A DNA stretch of 30,219 nucleotides, taken from contig NW_004457740.1 in the NCBI RefSeq assembly GCF_000188695.1, positions 434,165-464,383 on the forward strand. The letters are read 5' to 3'. Source of the stretch: Salpingoeca rosetta (lineage: Eukaryota; Opisthokonta; Choanoflagellata; Craspedida; Salpingoecidae). The position numbers and the translations under genes are program-made. Within the stretch, counting starts at the first letter, position 1. Each line of letters begins with the position of its first letter. A model generated the notes under the pieces. It was given only the letters and a program-made list of their open reading frames with translations, did no database searches and was not told the DNA's origin. Shown here in pieces: positions 17,364-28,799 of this stretch.

Positions 17364-17995
17364 CGGCGTTAGCGCTAGCCTGGGGCGTGTCGTTTCCTTG
17401 CGTTGTTTCCTTCCAATCGAGTGTTTCGTGTCATCACAACGTACCTTGTGTCAACAGTCCTCCTCTTCACACACACTCCCCCCCCCCCACACACACAGAA
17501 AAACCTAACCTCGGCTCATAAACCTTGTGCCTGCAAGCAAGCAATCAGAAACAGAGGATGATGACAATGCTGCTGCTGCTGCTGCTGCTCTCTCTCTCTC
17601 TTTGACTGCGAGATGAGCGCTCCCTGAGTGTGGATACTTTCATGTCGGTGTTTACGAACCAAGAAGGGGTGACGTGAAAGCAACACGCCAATGTCGTGCA
17701 TGGAACGGGGGAAAAGCTGATGTGACACATGTGACACGTCGATGCCACGGACAAAGACACAGACAGACACATGGGTGGTTGACCACGTAGAGGTGCTAAC
17801 AGCTGTTGGGTGCGGGTCAACAAATGAGGATGGAGATGAATGAGTCGGCCGTATGATGGGGCTTCACATCACAGCAAAAACACAGCGAAGAAACAAAGAC
17901 GACGGTAGGCTGTGATGCGTGTGCGTGTGCGCGTGGCTGGTGTTGTTAGGGGAGGAGAAGAGAGGAGGAGGGAGGAACTTGTGCCTTGAAAATGC
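17364..17995. other. Convergent intergenic region between the FAS1 and PRP8 genes
   Basis: Both genes end into this 632-base spacer. It holds a short C run near 17480 and a (CTG)n-(CT)n tract at about 17569-17600. I see no gene. Confidence 0.7.
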
Positions 17996-20900
17996 TCAGG
18001 CAAACATGTCCTCACGATCCGCAGCATATTCCTCGGCACTCTCTTCCAATGCGCCAAACGACTGGAAGTGGTTGGGACGGTGAACCTCATGGTAGTACTC
18101 CTGCAACACACACATACGACAGCACACCGCACATGGGCAGTGAGCGACAGGGTTGAAAGCAGACACACAGAGACAGAGAGACAGACACGGGGAAGAGGTG
18201 CGGTATGCAAGGGATAAAGGAGGAGGAGGATGACGGATGTGCAGCAAAACCAAGACATACAGACATACACACGCACACAGATAGACACACACACACACAC
18301 ACACACACACAGAGAGATAGACACGCACACGCACACAGATAGACACACACACACATATCCACACACCTTGGGGTTGGCGAGCTGGAGAGAATAGCGCATA
18401 GCGGTCTTGTGCTTGGCGCCAACAAAGTTGTAGTTCCAAGAGCCTTCCGCGGGCGTCATGAAGAAGCCGTAGAAGCGATCGGACAGCAGCATCTGCACCT
18501 TCTCGTAGTGCTGGGGCGAGTAGCCCTCCGGGTTGCCGCTCTTGTCCTTGTTGTTCTTGCCCCACTCAAATCCGGACACGGTGAGCTTGTAGGCCGTGAG
18601 GGACACGGAGCCGGGCGTGAAGCTGCACGTGATGATGCACGTCTTGTCCAGCTCCCACTCCTCGTGATCGCTCATGATGCGGGCGTGCGTCGTCACGTCA
18701 ATCGGCGACAGCTGCGGCAGCTCGCTCGGCTGCGTGTGGATCCAGCCGAGCGGCTCCAGGTCGTCCAGATACTCGTGGTCAGGCAGCTGCGTCGGCAGCG
18801 TCACGCTCTGGTGCGTGCCGTACTGCGGCACCATCACAATGCAGTGGATCTCCTTCACCTGCGGGTTGTCCGGCGGCGACTTGCCGTACAGGTAGCCGGC
18901 AATCTGCGTGCGCAGGTCGCTAATCACCACAAACTTGGTCAGCACGTTCTTGGGCAGGATGTACGTGTAGCCCGTCTCGGAGATGTCGTCGTTGACGTAA
19001 ATGTGCTTGGTGCGCAGCGGGAGGTTGGTGGAGCTGATGGCACGCACGCGCCAGTCCGTCTTGGAGGAGAAGGCCGCCCGCTCGTAATTGGTGGTGGTGT
19101 GCGTGATAATCTCGTCGCCGTGCACGTTGGTGGTCTTGGTGGCCGTGGAGGTGAGCGCGCTCTGCTCGCGCGTCTGCTTCTCAATCTCCGCAATCTGCTG
19201 CCGCTGCTGCGACGGCGCAGAAATCTCCATACCCAGGATGATGTCGCGAATCTCAGACTGCGTGAGGGACGCCGTGTTGACGTTGTTCTTCTTGCCGTAG
19301 TCGGTCAGGATGAGGTCCTTGAGCGCAACCTCGACGCGGATCCACTCCTCGTCCGACAGCGACGGCCAGATGTGGTGCGGCTCCGTGATGGTCGTCTTGT
19401 CCGGCCGCAGGATGCGCTTGGCCTTGTCGATGTTCACGTGCAGCGCACGCAGGATGAGGATGAGGCGCGAGAACGCCGTGTACGAGGAGATGTTGCGCAG
19501 CCAGTCGTCGTAGAGGTTGAACAGCACCATCTGCGGCTCCGTGGCCTTGAGAATGAGGTCCCCAAACTTCTCCACCTTGAGGCACGCCTGGAACGGCAGC
19601 TGCAGCTCAGAGCCCTTGATGACAATGTTGGGGAAATCCAGGCAGTGAACCTCGAGTGGGTCAAGCATGCCCTTGCGCGTGACGATAATCTGCTTCGGCT
19701 GCTCCTCCACGGGAAGCGAGCGAATCAGGGCAGCGACTTCCTCAGCAGTCTTCCACTTGGCCAGCTGGGACAGACGCTTCTGGCCAGCCCACACAGAGGT
19801 GTGGATGATCTTCAGGAACAGCTGGCCCGTGCGCGGGTTGAAGATGAAGATGGCGCCGTTGATGGGTTTCGTCTGCGAGGGGTTGTATGTTTGAGAGACA
19901 AGGAAAGCGCGTGCGTGCGTGCGTGCGTGAGCGAGTAAGTGAGCGAGTAAGTGAGCGAGTGAGTGAGTGAGTGAGTGAGTGAGTGAGTGAGTGAGTGAGT
20001 GAGTGAGTGAGTGAGTCGTTGGTTGAGCCAAAGGGGGCATGTGAATCAGTGGAAAAGAGAGCAAGACACAACAAGAAAACAAAAGAAACCCACACAAACC
20101 AACACTCAAACATCACCCAAAAACAACACAAACCCAACACAAACCAACACGAAACAGTGAACATGGCAAGCAGCGCCCCCAACTCACCGTCAAGTTGCCT
20201 TCAAAGGTCTTGTGGATGGTGACGCGGTAGACGTTGGTATCATCAACAAACCAGATAATCTGGTTGGAGAAGAGCTCGTTGTAGTTCTGGGACGACAGGT
20301 ACGGCTCCGTCGGCTCGGACGAGTACAGCTGCAGGCCCTTGCGAATGCGCTCACGCAGCACATACAACGCGGGGTTGGCCTTGATAATCTTGGCCATGGC
20401 CTGCTGCAGCAGCACCTTGCAACCCGGGAACCAGTTGCCAAAGGCAGAGTGCAGGTTGTACGCCAAGTCAATGGCAATCAGCACACCCGTTGGCGAGGGA
20501 TAGATGGACATGTTGTCCGTGGTGTAGTCGAGGAACTTGGCGCGGGAATAGCGCTCCACATCGTGGCTGTCGTAGTCGCCCCAGCGAAGCTGCACATCGA
20601 GCCAGTAGCGGTCGGAGGTGGTCGCGTCCATGACGTCGTGCGTGTCCGCGAGCAGGGAAGGCTTGGAGATGGGCCACTTCTGCGAGGCAAACAGCAGGAT
20701 GTCGGCACAGCTCGAGTTCATCTTGTACGACTTTCGCGGGTGGATCGACTCCTTCTGCACCGTGTCAATCTCAAGCGCATCCAGCTCCTGATCAAACACT
20801 TGGCACCTGTTTTGTGGGGGTTTGGGGTTGGCAAAGCAAAACAAAGGCAAACGAGCATGGATTACCACAGTGTGAGAACAGCGCTCGCAAAGACAAACCC

Positions 20901-21216
20901 ACTCGCAATGAACGATGACGATGACGATGACAACAACAACAACAACAACACAACTACCAGCAGCAGCAGTAATGACATGGCAAGGGACAAGAAAACAAGA
21001 ACTTACAGATCCATGACCACGCTCTCGTGGATCTTCTGCCACAAATGCGCGCGGAAGATCTGGATGAGGGAGATCTTGAGCGTGGGAATCTTGCCGTGCA
21101 TGAAGATGCCGGTAAGATCCAGCTGCACCTGGAACCCAACGTACACGTTGGCGCGGTTGATGGTTGGCGACCACCACAGCGTGAAGCGGCGGTTGGGAAT
21201 CTGGTTCAGACCAGAG

Positions 21217-21248
<32 letters not shown>

Positions 21249-22145
21249 GCTCTCCTCAAAACCGCTGTTGTGCGTGACCAGAAAGTCCGCGCGCAGGAAC
21301 CGCTTGTTGCCGTCCACGAAAAAGCCGACGTATGGCTCCGGCTGCTCAAGCTGGCGCACGGCCGCAATCTTGTACGTGGTGCACTCGCCAGCTTCTGCAT
21401 GAGTGCCCGCCTCGCCGAGGGACACCACCTGGCGGTACATGAGCAGGTTGCTCTGCACGGCCTCCGGCAGCTGCGTGTACTCCTCCACCGTCATCTCAAA
21501 CAGCGTGCTGTCCTGTGGCTGTTGTGCCTGGGGCATCGCGGCGCCGTTGACGGAGGCATCGCCCGTGGCTGCGGTGGCGGCACGCAGGGCTGCGGCCTTG
21601 AGCTTGCGTGCGACTTCCTCCTGCTGCTCATCAACAGAGAGGTGCGCAGAGGGCTTGAGGCAGAGAATGTGGTTGCCTGTGACCACGAGCGGCTCCACGT
21701 CAGAGCTGGCAACCGTCACCTCGTACAGGCGGGAGAGACCCGTGACCACGTGCTGCACGTTGCGCGGGGTGCCGTCGTCACCCATGAGCTTGTCGCCCAC
21801 ACGCACGTCGCTGGCACGGACAATGTCACCAGAGGCAAGCAGCAGCTCGGTGGTTGTGCGGAAGCACGCCTTCTCCCAGAAGAGACCCTCCCAAGTGGGG
21901 AAGTACGTGCCCTTGAACAGCGTGTGCTCCAGGATGCCTTCGACACCACCCAGCGCCTGGATCATGTCTGTGCGGTAGTTGTTCAGGTTCCACAGCTTGC
22001 CATCGTGGCGCCTGCAGTGCGGGAGGAAAATTCAAGGGAGGAGAAGAGCGAGGGAAGGGGGACAGGAGGGTCGTGTGGTGAGGGGCAGGCGTGGTAGAGG
22101 GCCATTGCAAGTGAGTCCGCCACACTTCATGCAAAGGTCAACTGA

Positions 22146-22223
<78 letters not shown>

Positions 22224-25200
22224 CAGTCAACAGACGGCAGAGGGTGCAAGCAGAGGTATTGGAACTCACATGTGTGTCCACCAGAAGGGGTTATTGCGGA
22301 GAATCTGGTACTGCTTGAACTCTGTGCGCACACGCCAGCCCTTGTCGTAAGCGAGGGTGTGGCGGTCCTTCTGGAAGAGCGTGTTGATGCGCGGGATACC
22401 GCGATCCCACGAGTCCTCCAAGTCCTCAAGCGTCAGGCGGCGGTTCTGGGCGTTGGCCTCTTGCCGCTTCAGCGCAAACTCGGCCCACACGCGCTGCGAG
22501 TCGATAAACTCAGACTCCCAGGGCTGCAGGTAGCGGTACAGGTTGGGGATGACCTGGTCCTCCTCGTGAGACATGCCAGAGCGGAAGTGGGTGATGCCAA
22601 CGTCCGTCTGCTTGCTCCAGCGAAGATCCGACTGGGGAATCAGCACGTGACCCATCGACAGCATACCCAGGCCGCCAAGCTCCTTCGGGCTGCACACGTT
22701 GTACGTTTGAAAAAGGCAAAACAAAGCATTCATGGAAGGGGGGGGGGAAGAGAAATCACATGAGGTGAGGGCTGAAGCGCGCACGCGACTGAAGCACGAA
22801 GGGAGGACCAGAATCCCAGACGAGCAGCAGGGAAGACTTGACACACACACGCACGCACGCACAGAAGGAAAACAAAACTCACCAGTAGAAGACGACTGCG
22901 TGAATGCAAGGCGAGGAGACGATTGTTGGGGTGGGTGGAGTGGGTGGATGTGGAGGTGAAGACAACAGCGTGAGCGGTGAGGAGCAATAATGAACAAGCA
23001 TGCGCACACAAACCAGGCGATCATGACGCCAAAGAAGAAAAGAGGACAGCCAACACATGCACACCCACCCACGCCCACACACGCATAGCATACAAAGGCG
23101 TACACAAATACACTCTCTCCGCCCCCTCCCCCTCACACACACCCACGTGCAATGGCACAAAAACCAACCTGGAGGGAACCTGGAAGGCATCTTGGAGTTG
23201 AGACCAATCTTGACACGGGTCTGGATCTTGTTCTCGCACTTGACGAGGAGGTCGAGCAGCTCCTGCGTGTTGACGACGGCCTCCCGGAAGTAGGTCATGA
23301 GGCCAATGAGGGCCGTGTTCCACTTGTTGACCACCTTGGTGAAGGTGGTGGCGCCGGAGGACATGAGAATCTGGCGCACACGGTTGTGGAAGCGGGCCTG
23401 CGACTCCTCGTCGACGCGGAGGAAGGCCTGCGCGGTGCGCTCCTTGGTGATCTCGTTCTGCAGGTTCCACACGCCGTCGCGGTGGTTGGCGTCGTTGAAG
23501 GTGGCGCGGATCTTGGGCAGGATGCGCACGTCAAAGCCCGTCATGTTGAAGAGGAGGTTGGGGTTGTCCTTGCTGTACACGGAGGCGAAGCTGTTCTCCC
23601 ACTCAATGGTGGTGATGGAGCGCGGCAGGCGGTTCTTGATGTCCCAGAAGACGGCGCGGCCCAGGTTGACGTCGTGCTTCATGAGGCGCATGCGCGCGTC
23701 GCGCGGCCAGCACTTCTTGTTGTTGTAGCCAACAATGTTCTCGTTGTTGGGGTCTGGGTGCTCGGTGAGGTAGCGCTGGATGAGGTCGCGGGCCTCCTCA
23801 GCGGTGAAGCGGAAGAACATGTGAATGCGGTCGACGTACCGGGCGTACAGGCGAATCGGGTGCGCCGTCTCCGTCTCCACGCTCTCAAAGGTGTGGAAGT
23901 CGTTGGGCAGCGTGGGCGGGCCGGCCATCTCCGACGCGCGGTTGAGGCCGAGCACGAGGAGGTCCAAGATCAGGCCGTAAAACTGCACGATAAACGAGGC
24001 AAACTGCAGGCCGCGGATGATGCCGTACGAGTTGGTGTGGTTCATGTCCTTGAAGTTGATGACGACGTTGTTCTTCGCCGTCATGTAGTCGGCGACGTTC
24101 TGGTCCACCACCAGGCGCAGCAGGCGGTTGAGCACGGTGAGGTCAATCTTCTCGTACAGCTTCTCAAAGCGCGTCTCCAGCATGACGTTGCACTGGCCCT
24201 CGGACGTGTCCCACACGTCCTGCAGGTTGTTGATGCCCTGGCACCACTTGTACACGAGCAGCGGCGCGGGCTCCGTGTCGCTGGGCTTGACCCAGGCCGG
24301 GAAGAGCTTGCGCTTGTCCGCCTCGTACCACAGGTACTGGTCGAGGTAAGCGTCGGTGATCTTCTCCAGCGGCTCAATGTCGTACACGGGGATGAGGTGG
24401 CTGTACATGTCCATAAACTCAATGCCAACCTCCTTGAAGGCGCGCTGCGTGAGGAGGTGGCGCTTGATGCGCATGAGGGCCTCGTGCGGGTTGTCGTAGG
24501 CCTGCTCGATGAGGCCGAGCTCCTCGCGCTGCGACGAGTTGAGGCGGTTCTTCACGCTGTACGCCTCGCGCAGGCGCTCCAGCGCCAGGATGAGCAGCTT
24601 GGTGTCGTGCTTGTAGGTGAGCGGCGGGAAGGGGATGTGCTTGAAGCGGCGCGACTCGAGCCAGTGCACGGTGGTGGTGTAGATGGCGACGGCCTCCTCG
24701 GCGCTGATGTAAGGGCCGTCCTTGAGGTAGTTGTGCTGGCGCTCCTGCTCCGCCTTGAGGTGCAGGCGGGTGAGGCGGCCCAGGTTCTTCTTGCACACGG
24801 TCTTGTCGACGGTGGCGCCGCGGCGGATGCGCTCGCGGTTGTAATGAGCGGTGTTGGTCCACCAGTCGGCCTTGGCCTTGACGTAGCGCAGGATCATGTT
24901 CTCAATGGGCGTGGGCAGGCCGGGCACCTTCCAGGGGATGTTGGCCTTCCAGCAGCGCCACGCCTCGGAGAGATGCTGCATGATGACGCGGGCCTTGTTG
25001 GCCTTGACGCCCTCGGGCATCATGTCGAGGATGTCGTGCATGACTGAGGCGCGCAGCTCCAAATCGTAGTGGCTCTCCACGCGCTGCTTGGTCACCGTCT
25101 TGGCCACGCCCTTGTTGGTACGGCCCTCAAACTGGCGCGCAAGCAGGTTGCCGAGCCAGCGCTCGAGGAGGGGCACCACACCGCGCAGGAAGAACAGCCA

Positions 25201-26006
25201 CACGCGCCAGCCGGGCGCCCAGAAGCCAACGCCAGGGCCCTTGCCCACAGGTCCCGTCTGCAACCAGGACGAGGAGGGAGGGTGAGTGAAGGAGTGTGGT
25301 TGTCTGTGAGCAATAGCGGGGGATGTCTGTGTTTGACAAGGAGCAAGCAAACCGACAAACACCGAGTGGCAATCACCGAGTGCCAAACAGAAACACAAAC
25401 ACACGCACACGCACACACACACAACCATACGCACACACACACAGACATGCACACACACATACAAACAAACAAAACACACGCACACACACGAACGGACAAC
25501 GACGGAGACACTCACGTTGAAGCGATAGTAGATGATGTGCTTCAAGTCCTTGCACATGCGAATCTGACGCATGAGCTTGTACTTGTAGCGGTACATGCCG
25601 GTGAGTTGGCCGACATGGGCGAATGTGTACTGGAGACCGTCTGCGAGCTGGAACGCATCGACGTTACCGAGACGGTACTGCACGTGCGAGTCAACCACGA
25701 GCTTGGTCAAGCGCAGAATCTCACGAAGCACTGGGTATGAGATGATGATGATGATGATGATGTGTGCGTGGGGGTGAATGTGCATGTAGATGTATGGGCA
25801 TGCGTGGGAACATGTGGTGGTTGCACATGGTGTGATGCGCATCATGTGAGTTGATGAGACACAACAAAGAGTTTTTACGGAGTAGCAAGACAACAAGGGG
25901 CTTGTACAAAGTAGCAGCAGGACGACAAAAAAGGTGAGACGGGTCAAGACAGCTGCTCTTCAAGCACCCCCCGGCCACACACGCACACACACACACGCAC
26001 ACACAC

Positions 26007-26059
<53 letters not shown>

Positions 26060-27572
26060 AGCAGACACACTTACAATGGAAGGCGTTTCCGAAGCGGGAC
26101 TTCTTACGCTCCTTTGTGGTGAGCGTCTTGACGGGCTTGAGGTTGAAGTTGTAGTCGAGATGGAGGTAGTTGAGGTTCTTGCGGTGGATGAGAAGGTTGA
26201 GCATGTTGTGGCCCTGGCGACACACCTGCAGGCCGACCTCGACCCAGTCGAGGGTGGTGGACTGGAAGAACTTTGTCTGCTTGAAGGAGCGGAAGAGGGA
26301 GCGGCGCTTGCAGGGCTTTGGCGGGCGCTTCTTGAGAGCGTTAAGGACGAAGATCTTGAGCATCTTCTGGTAGGAGACGCGCACCTTGACGGGCTGTCCG
26401 GCGGGGCAGTGCTCCTGGTACCAGGTCTTGATGAGGGGCACGTCGATGGCGCGGCGCATGTAGCCGGAGCGGGTGTTGAAGGGGCGGGGCGCCCAGAGGA
26501 GGGCAATGGCGGCGGCGGTGCGGTCTGTGTAGAGCGGCGCCTCGGCCAGGAAGGGCTCCACCTCCTCCGGCAGGAAAAACTCCTCCGACTCGTCAAAGGT
26601 GTCTGTGGCGCGGACGGCCTGGCGGTGGGAGATGGGGTTGATGATGGGGTCGTAGTAGAAGGCGGGGAGGTCTGGGTCGTCCGTCTTGATGAACACGACG
26701 GGCGGGGTGTGGTACTTGCAGAGGTACACGCGACGGGGCATGCTGTTGTAGAGGTAAGGGAACGCGACGCGGTACTCCGTGCGGATGGAGTGGCGGATGA
26801 TGATCTTGTTGATGTCGTTGAACTCGTTCCAGTCCTCGTCGGCTGGGTTGAGGTCGCGGAAGAGCGGCTCAAACTTGGGGCCGCCCGGGATGGCGACGTT
26901 GAGCGCCTTTGCGGTGAAAAACGCCTTGGCGTCAAACAGGTGGAAGTAGTTGTCGTCGAGCAGGTCCGAGAGGAGGGAGCCCGAGAGGCGGAAGAGCGTG
27001 GCCATGATGGGGATGGTGAGGTACCACTTGCGGTAGGAGGGCCCGTTGACCATGCGCGTGTCCACGAGGGGCTTGTGGTCGTAGAACCACTCCCACACGG
27101 CAGAGTCCTCCTCCTCGTCCAGCTCCATCTGGATGGGATCGAGCGGGGGCACGTTCATGATGTTGTCGCCGTAGTCCAGCGGCGGCTCTTCGTCGTCAAA
27201 GGGCGGGAAGCGCATGCGCTTGAAGTGGCGGCGATCACGCTTCTCACGACGCATCATGATCCACATGGTACCCCACTGCGCAATGTAGATGGGCTCAATC
27301 ACCCATGGAATCTCGTTCACAAACGTGATGGCACCAGTGGTGTGGTACAGCACCTTGACATCGCGAATCTGTCATGTGTGTGTGTGAGCGTGTGTGTTGT
27401 GTGACCGTATGTGTGTGTGAGCGTATGTGTGTGTGTGTGTGTGTAACGTATATTGTGTGTGTGTGTGTGTGTGTGTAACGTATATTGTGTGTGTGTGTGT
27501 GTAACGTATATATATATTGTGTGTGTGTGTGTGTGTAACGTATATTGTGTGTGTGTGTTGTGTGTAACGTAT

Positions 27573-27610
<38 letters not shown>

Positions 27611-28100
27611 GAAACGGGTGGCTGCTTGCAACCAAGTGCATGAGTGCGTGCGCACACCGCACCACTGCTCATTCCCCGTGTACATTGCACCGACAGTGAT
27701 AGCAAGTGCCTTCCCCCCTCCCCCAATCCCCCACTGGTCCCCTGTTCCCTTTGCCATCAACCAACCGCCACCACTCGCCGCACTGTACCTGTTCCCATGG
27801 CATGGGCATGTTTTCGAGGAGCTTGATGACGGCGTGAGGCATGTACTTGAGGGCGCCGAGGTAAGCGCGCTTGTCGTGGCGGAACTTGCGGCTGGACATG
27901 TCACCATGGTTCTTGATGATGACACGAATCTGTGAGGGAGGCATGTCCTCCTTTTGCGGGTCGACAAAGCCAAACTTGCGCTTCTCTGCATAGCGGCGCG
28001 ACTGCAGCTGCTTCCACTTGCGTGCCTTCTCCTGCAGCTGCTCTTCACTTGGCGGGGACGGCGGCATGCCGGCTGCCGCCGACTTGCTTGCACTGCTCAT
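17996..28100 (-). CDS. PRPF8: PRP8 (PRPF8) U5 snRNP core splicing factor, 10 exons, with intein; 2525 aa precursor
   Basis: PRP8 scaffolds the spliceosome catalytic centre and contacts U5, U6 and both splice sites. Exons in transcript order: 28100-27789, 27368-26075, 25730-25516, 25257-23169, 22895-22883, 22689-22270, 22011-21007, 20806-20188, 19872-18367, 18100-17996 (7578 nt, every junction GT-AG and in phase). Near-identity to animal PRPF8 runs throughout: [79 protein letters not shown], the RNase H-like region, and the C-terminal JAB1/MPN domain ending ADREDMFA. Removing the 200-residue intein (residues 1497-1696) leaves 2325 residues, close to human (about 2335). The start [11 protein letters not shown] replaces the longer Pro-rich animal N-terminus; the frame stays open upstream, so the exact Met is uncertain. 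It is divergently arranged with PAF1. Confidence 0.97.
18288..18310 (+). repeat. Short (CA)n tract in the last PRP8 intron
   Basis: Within intron 18101-18366. On the PRP8 strand the donor itself begins gtgtgtggatatgtgtgtg. Confidence 0.85.
19907..20017 (+). repeat. (GAGT)n/(GCGT)n tetranucleotide repeat in PRP8 intron 8
   Basis: About 110 bases. On the PRP8 strand it reads (ACTC)n and sits 35-145 bases upstream of the acceptor, acting as a pyrimidine-rich stretch. Confidence 0.95.
21267..21866 (-). other. Mini-intein (200 aa) inside PRP8 exon 7
   Basis: In-frame protein-splicing element interrupting PRP8 between ...EKA and SGFEESMK. It starts with Cys1 ([14 protein letters not shown], block A) and continues with [12 protein letters not shown]. 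Block B is [10 protein letters not shown], with T63 and H66 of the TxxH motif. Block F is [17 protein letters not shown] and block G is VTHN followed by the extein Ser. All residues for a class 1 splicing reaction are therefore present: Cys1, block-B His, penultimate His199, Asn200 and Ser+1. There is no LAGLIDADG endonuclease. The middle (about residues 72-122) is an Ala/Gln-rich linker. The extein flanks are continuous with PRPF8 of organisms lacking the insertion. From memory, the same site and similar block text occur in the Cryptococcus neoformans PRP8 intein, so it looks allelic to the fungal Prp8-a site. Confidence 0.95.
22148..22219 (+). repeat. (CA)n microsatellite in PRP8 intron 6
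   Basis: On the transcribed strand it reads (GT)n. It lies in intron 22012-22269. Confidence 0.95.
22883..22895 (-). other. 13-nt microexon of PRP8 (exon 5)
   Basis: The exon TCGTCTTCTACTG is flanked by acceptor cattcacgcag and donor gtgagttttg. Exon 4 ends in phase 1 (cca g) and exon 6 begins with c. Joining through the microexon gives FPPVVFYCPKELGG, against FPPVVFYTPKELGG in human PRPF8 as I recall it. Skipping it shifts the frame and deletes a conserved strand. Flanking introns are 273 and 193 nt. The exon 4 donor (ccag|gttggt) is weak. Confidence 0.9.
25977..26056 (+). repeat. (CA)n microsatellite in PRP8 intron 2
   Basis: Reads (GT)n on the PRP8 strand, about 20 bases after the exon 2 donor gtaagtgtgtc. 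Confidence 0.95.
27371..27604 (+). repeat. (GT)n array with five TAACGTATATTG spacers in PRP8 intron 1
   Basis: GT tracts are separated by TAACGTATATTG-type spacers starting at 27444, 27476, 27502 (longer, with extra TA units), 27536 and 27565. The intron is 27369-27788, and the array reaches almost to the acceptor of exon 2. Confidence 0.9.
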
Positions 28101-28799
28101 CCTGCTGCTGCTGCTATCGTGGTCGTGGTCGTTGGTCGCGGTTGTTGGTTGTCGTGAATTGGTGAGGTTGTGTTGGTCGGCGTTGACGACAATGTGGATG
28201 CGTGGGCGTTGGTGAGTTTGTAGAAGGGGGGAACAGCGATTGCAAACGCACGCAGGAACAACTACGCACGAGATGCGCGAAAAACTCGGATCACACACAC
28301 ACACACACACACGAGATGCACACACAGACACAAACACACGCACAGGATGTACCTTGCACTGGTATCAGCAAAGTGTCTGAGCTGGTGTTGAGGCAAAGGC
28401 AGGAAGCAAGTGCGTGGTGGAACTTGTGGATGGATACGTCAAAACAACAACAACAACAACAACAACAACGGCAGCTTGTGTTGATGGCGCTCTCCGTGTG
28501 TCTCTCCTTGTCTCTCGCACACGCCACACAATCAACCTTCTTTTCAGTGCGTACGTTTGCACGACTTGTTGCTGTTGCAGGCGCGCGTGTGTGTGGAGTG
28601 TGCTGTGGTTCAGAGGCACAAAGGCACAGCAGAGGCACAAATGCGCAATTTTGATCATTTGGAAGTTTCGCAATAATTTCCATCAATGACCGCGCAACCG
28701 TCTACCGTCTGCGGCAGCATAAACTGTAGCAGATACCAAGAGCAGAGTTGAGCCAGCGAGCGAGCAGCAGCAGACACCACACAACCGCAGTGGAGGACG
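28101..28799. promoter_or_regulatory. Divergent PRP8-PAF1 intergenic region (candidate bidirectional promoter)
   Basis: 699 bases separate the two start codons, which point away from each other. The region holds a (CA)n tract at about 28294-28312 and an (AAC)n tract at about 28441-28470. No TATA box is evident. It must contain both promoters and 5' UTRs unless a non-coding first exon lies elsewhere. Confidence 0.6.

Noticed and set aside
17516..17823. Short - strand frames downstream of PRP8
   Set aside because: Low-complexity Gln/Ser from the CTG/CT tract, with no family match or splice support.
18409..19938. 509-codon open frame on the + strand
   Set aside because: Antisense shadow of PRP8 exon 9, with the same compositional cause and no family resemblance.
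21267..21866. The PRP8 insertion as a retained intron instead of an intein
   Set aside because: It keeps the frame for 200 codons without a stop, has no GT-AG ends, and contains intein blocks A, B, F and G with the correct catalytic residues at the exact borders.
20212..22097. Two overlapping + strand frames of about 350-400 codons
   Set aside because: Antisense to PRP8 exons 7 and 8 and crossing the true introns; no recognisable product.
23152..25047. 631-codon open frame on the + strand
   Set aside because: It is antisense to PRP8 exon 4. The Val/Leu/Arg/His-rich translation is what the complement of GC-biased third positions produces, and PRP8 is unmistakable on the other strand.
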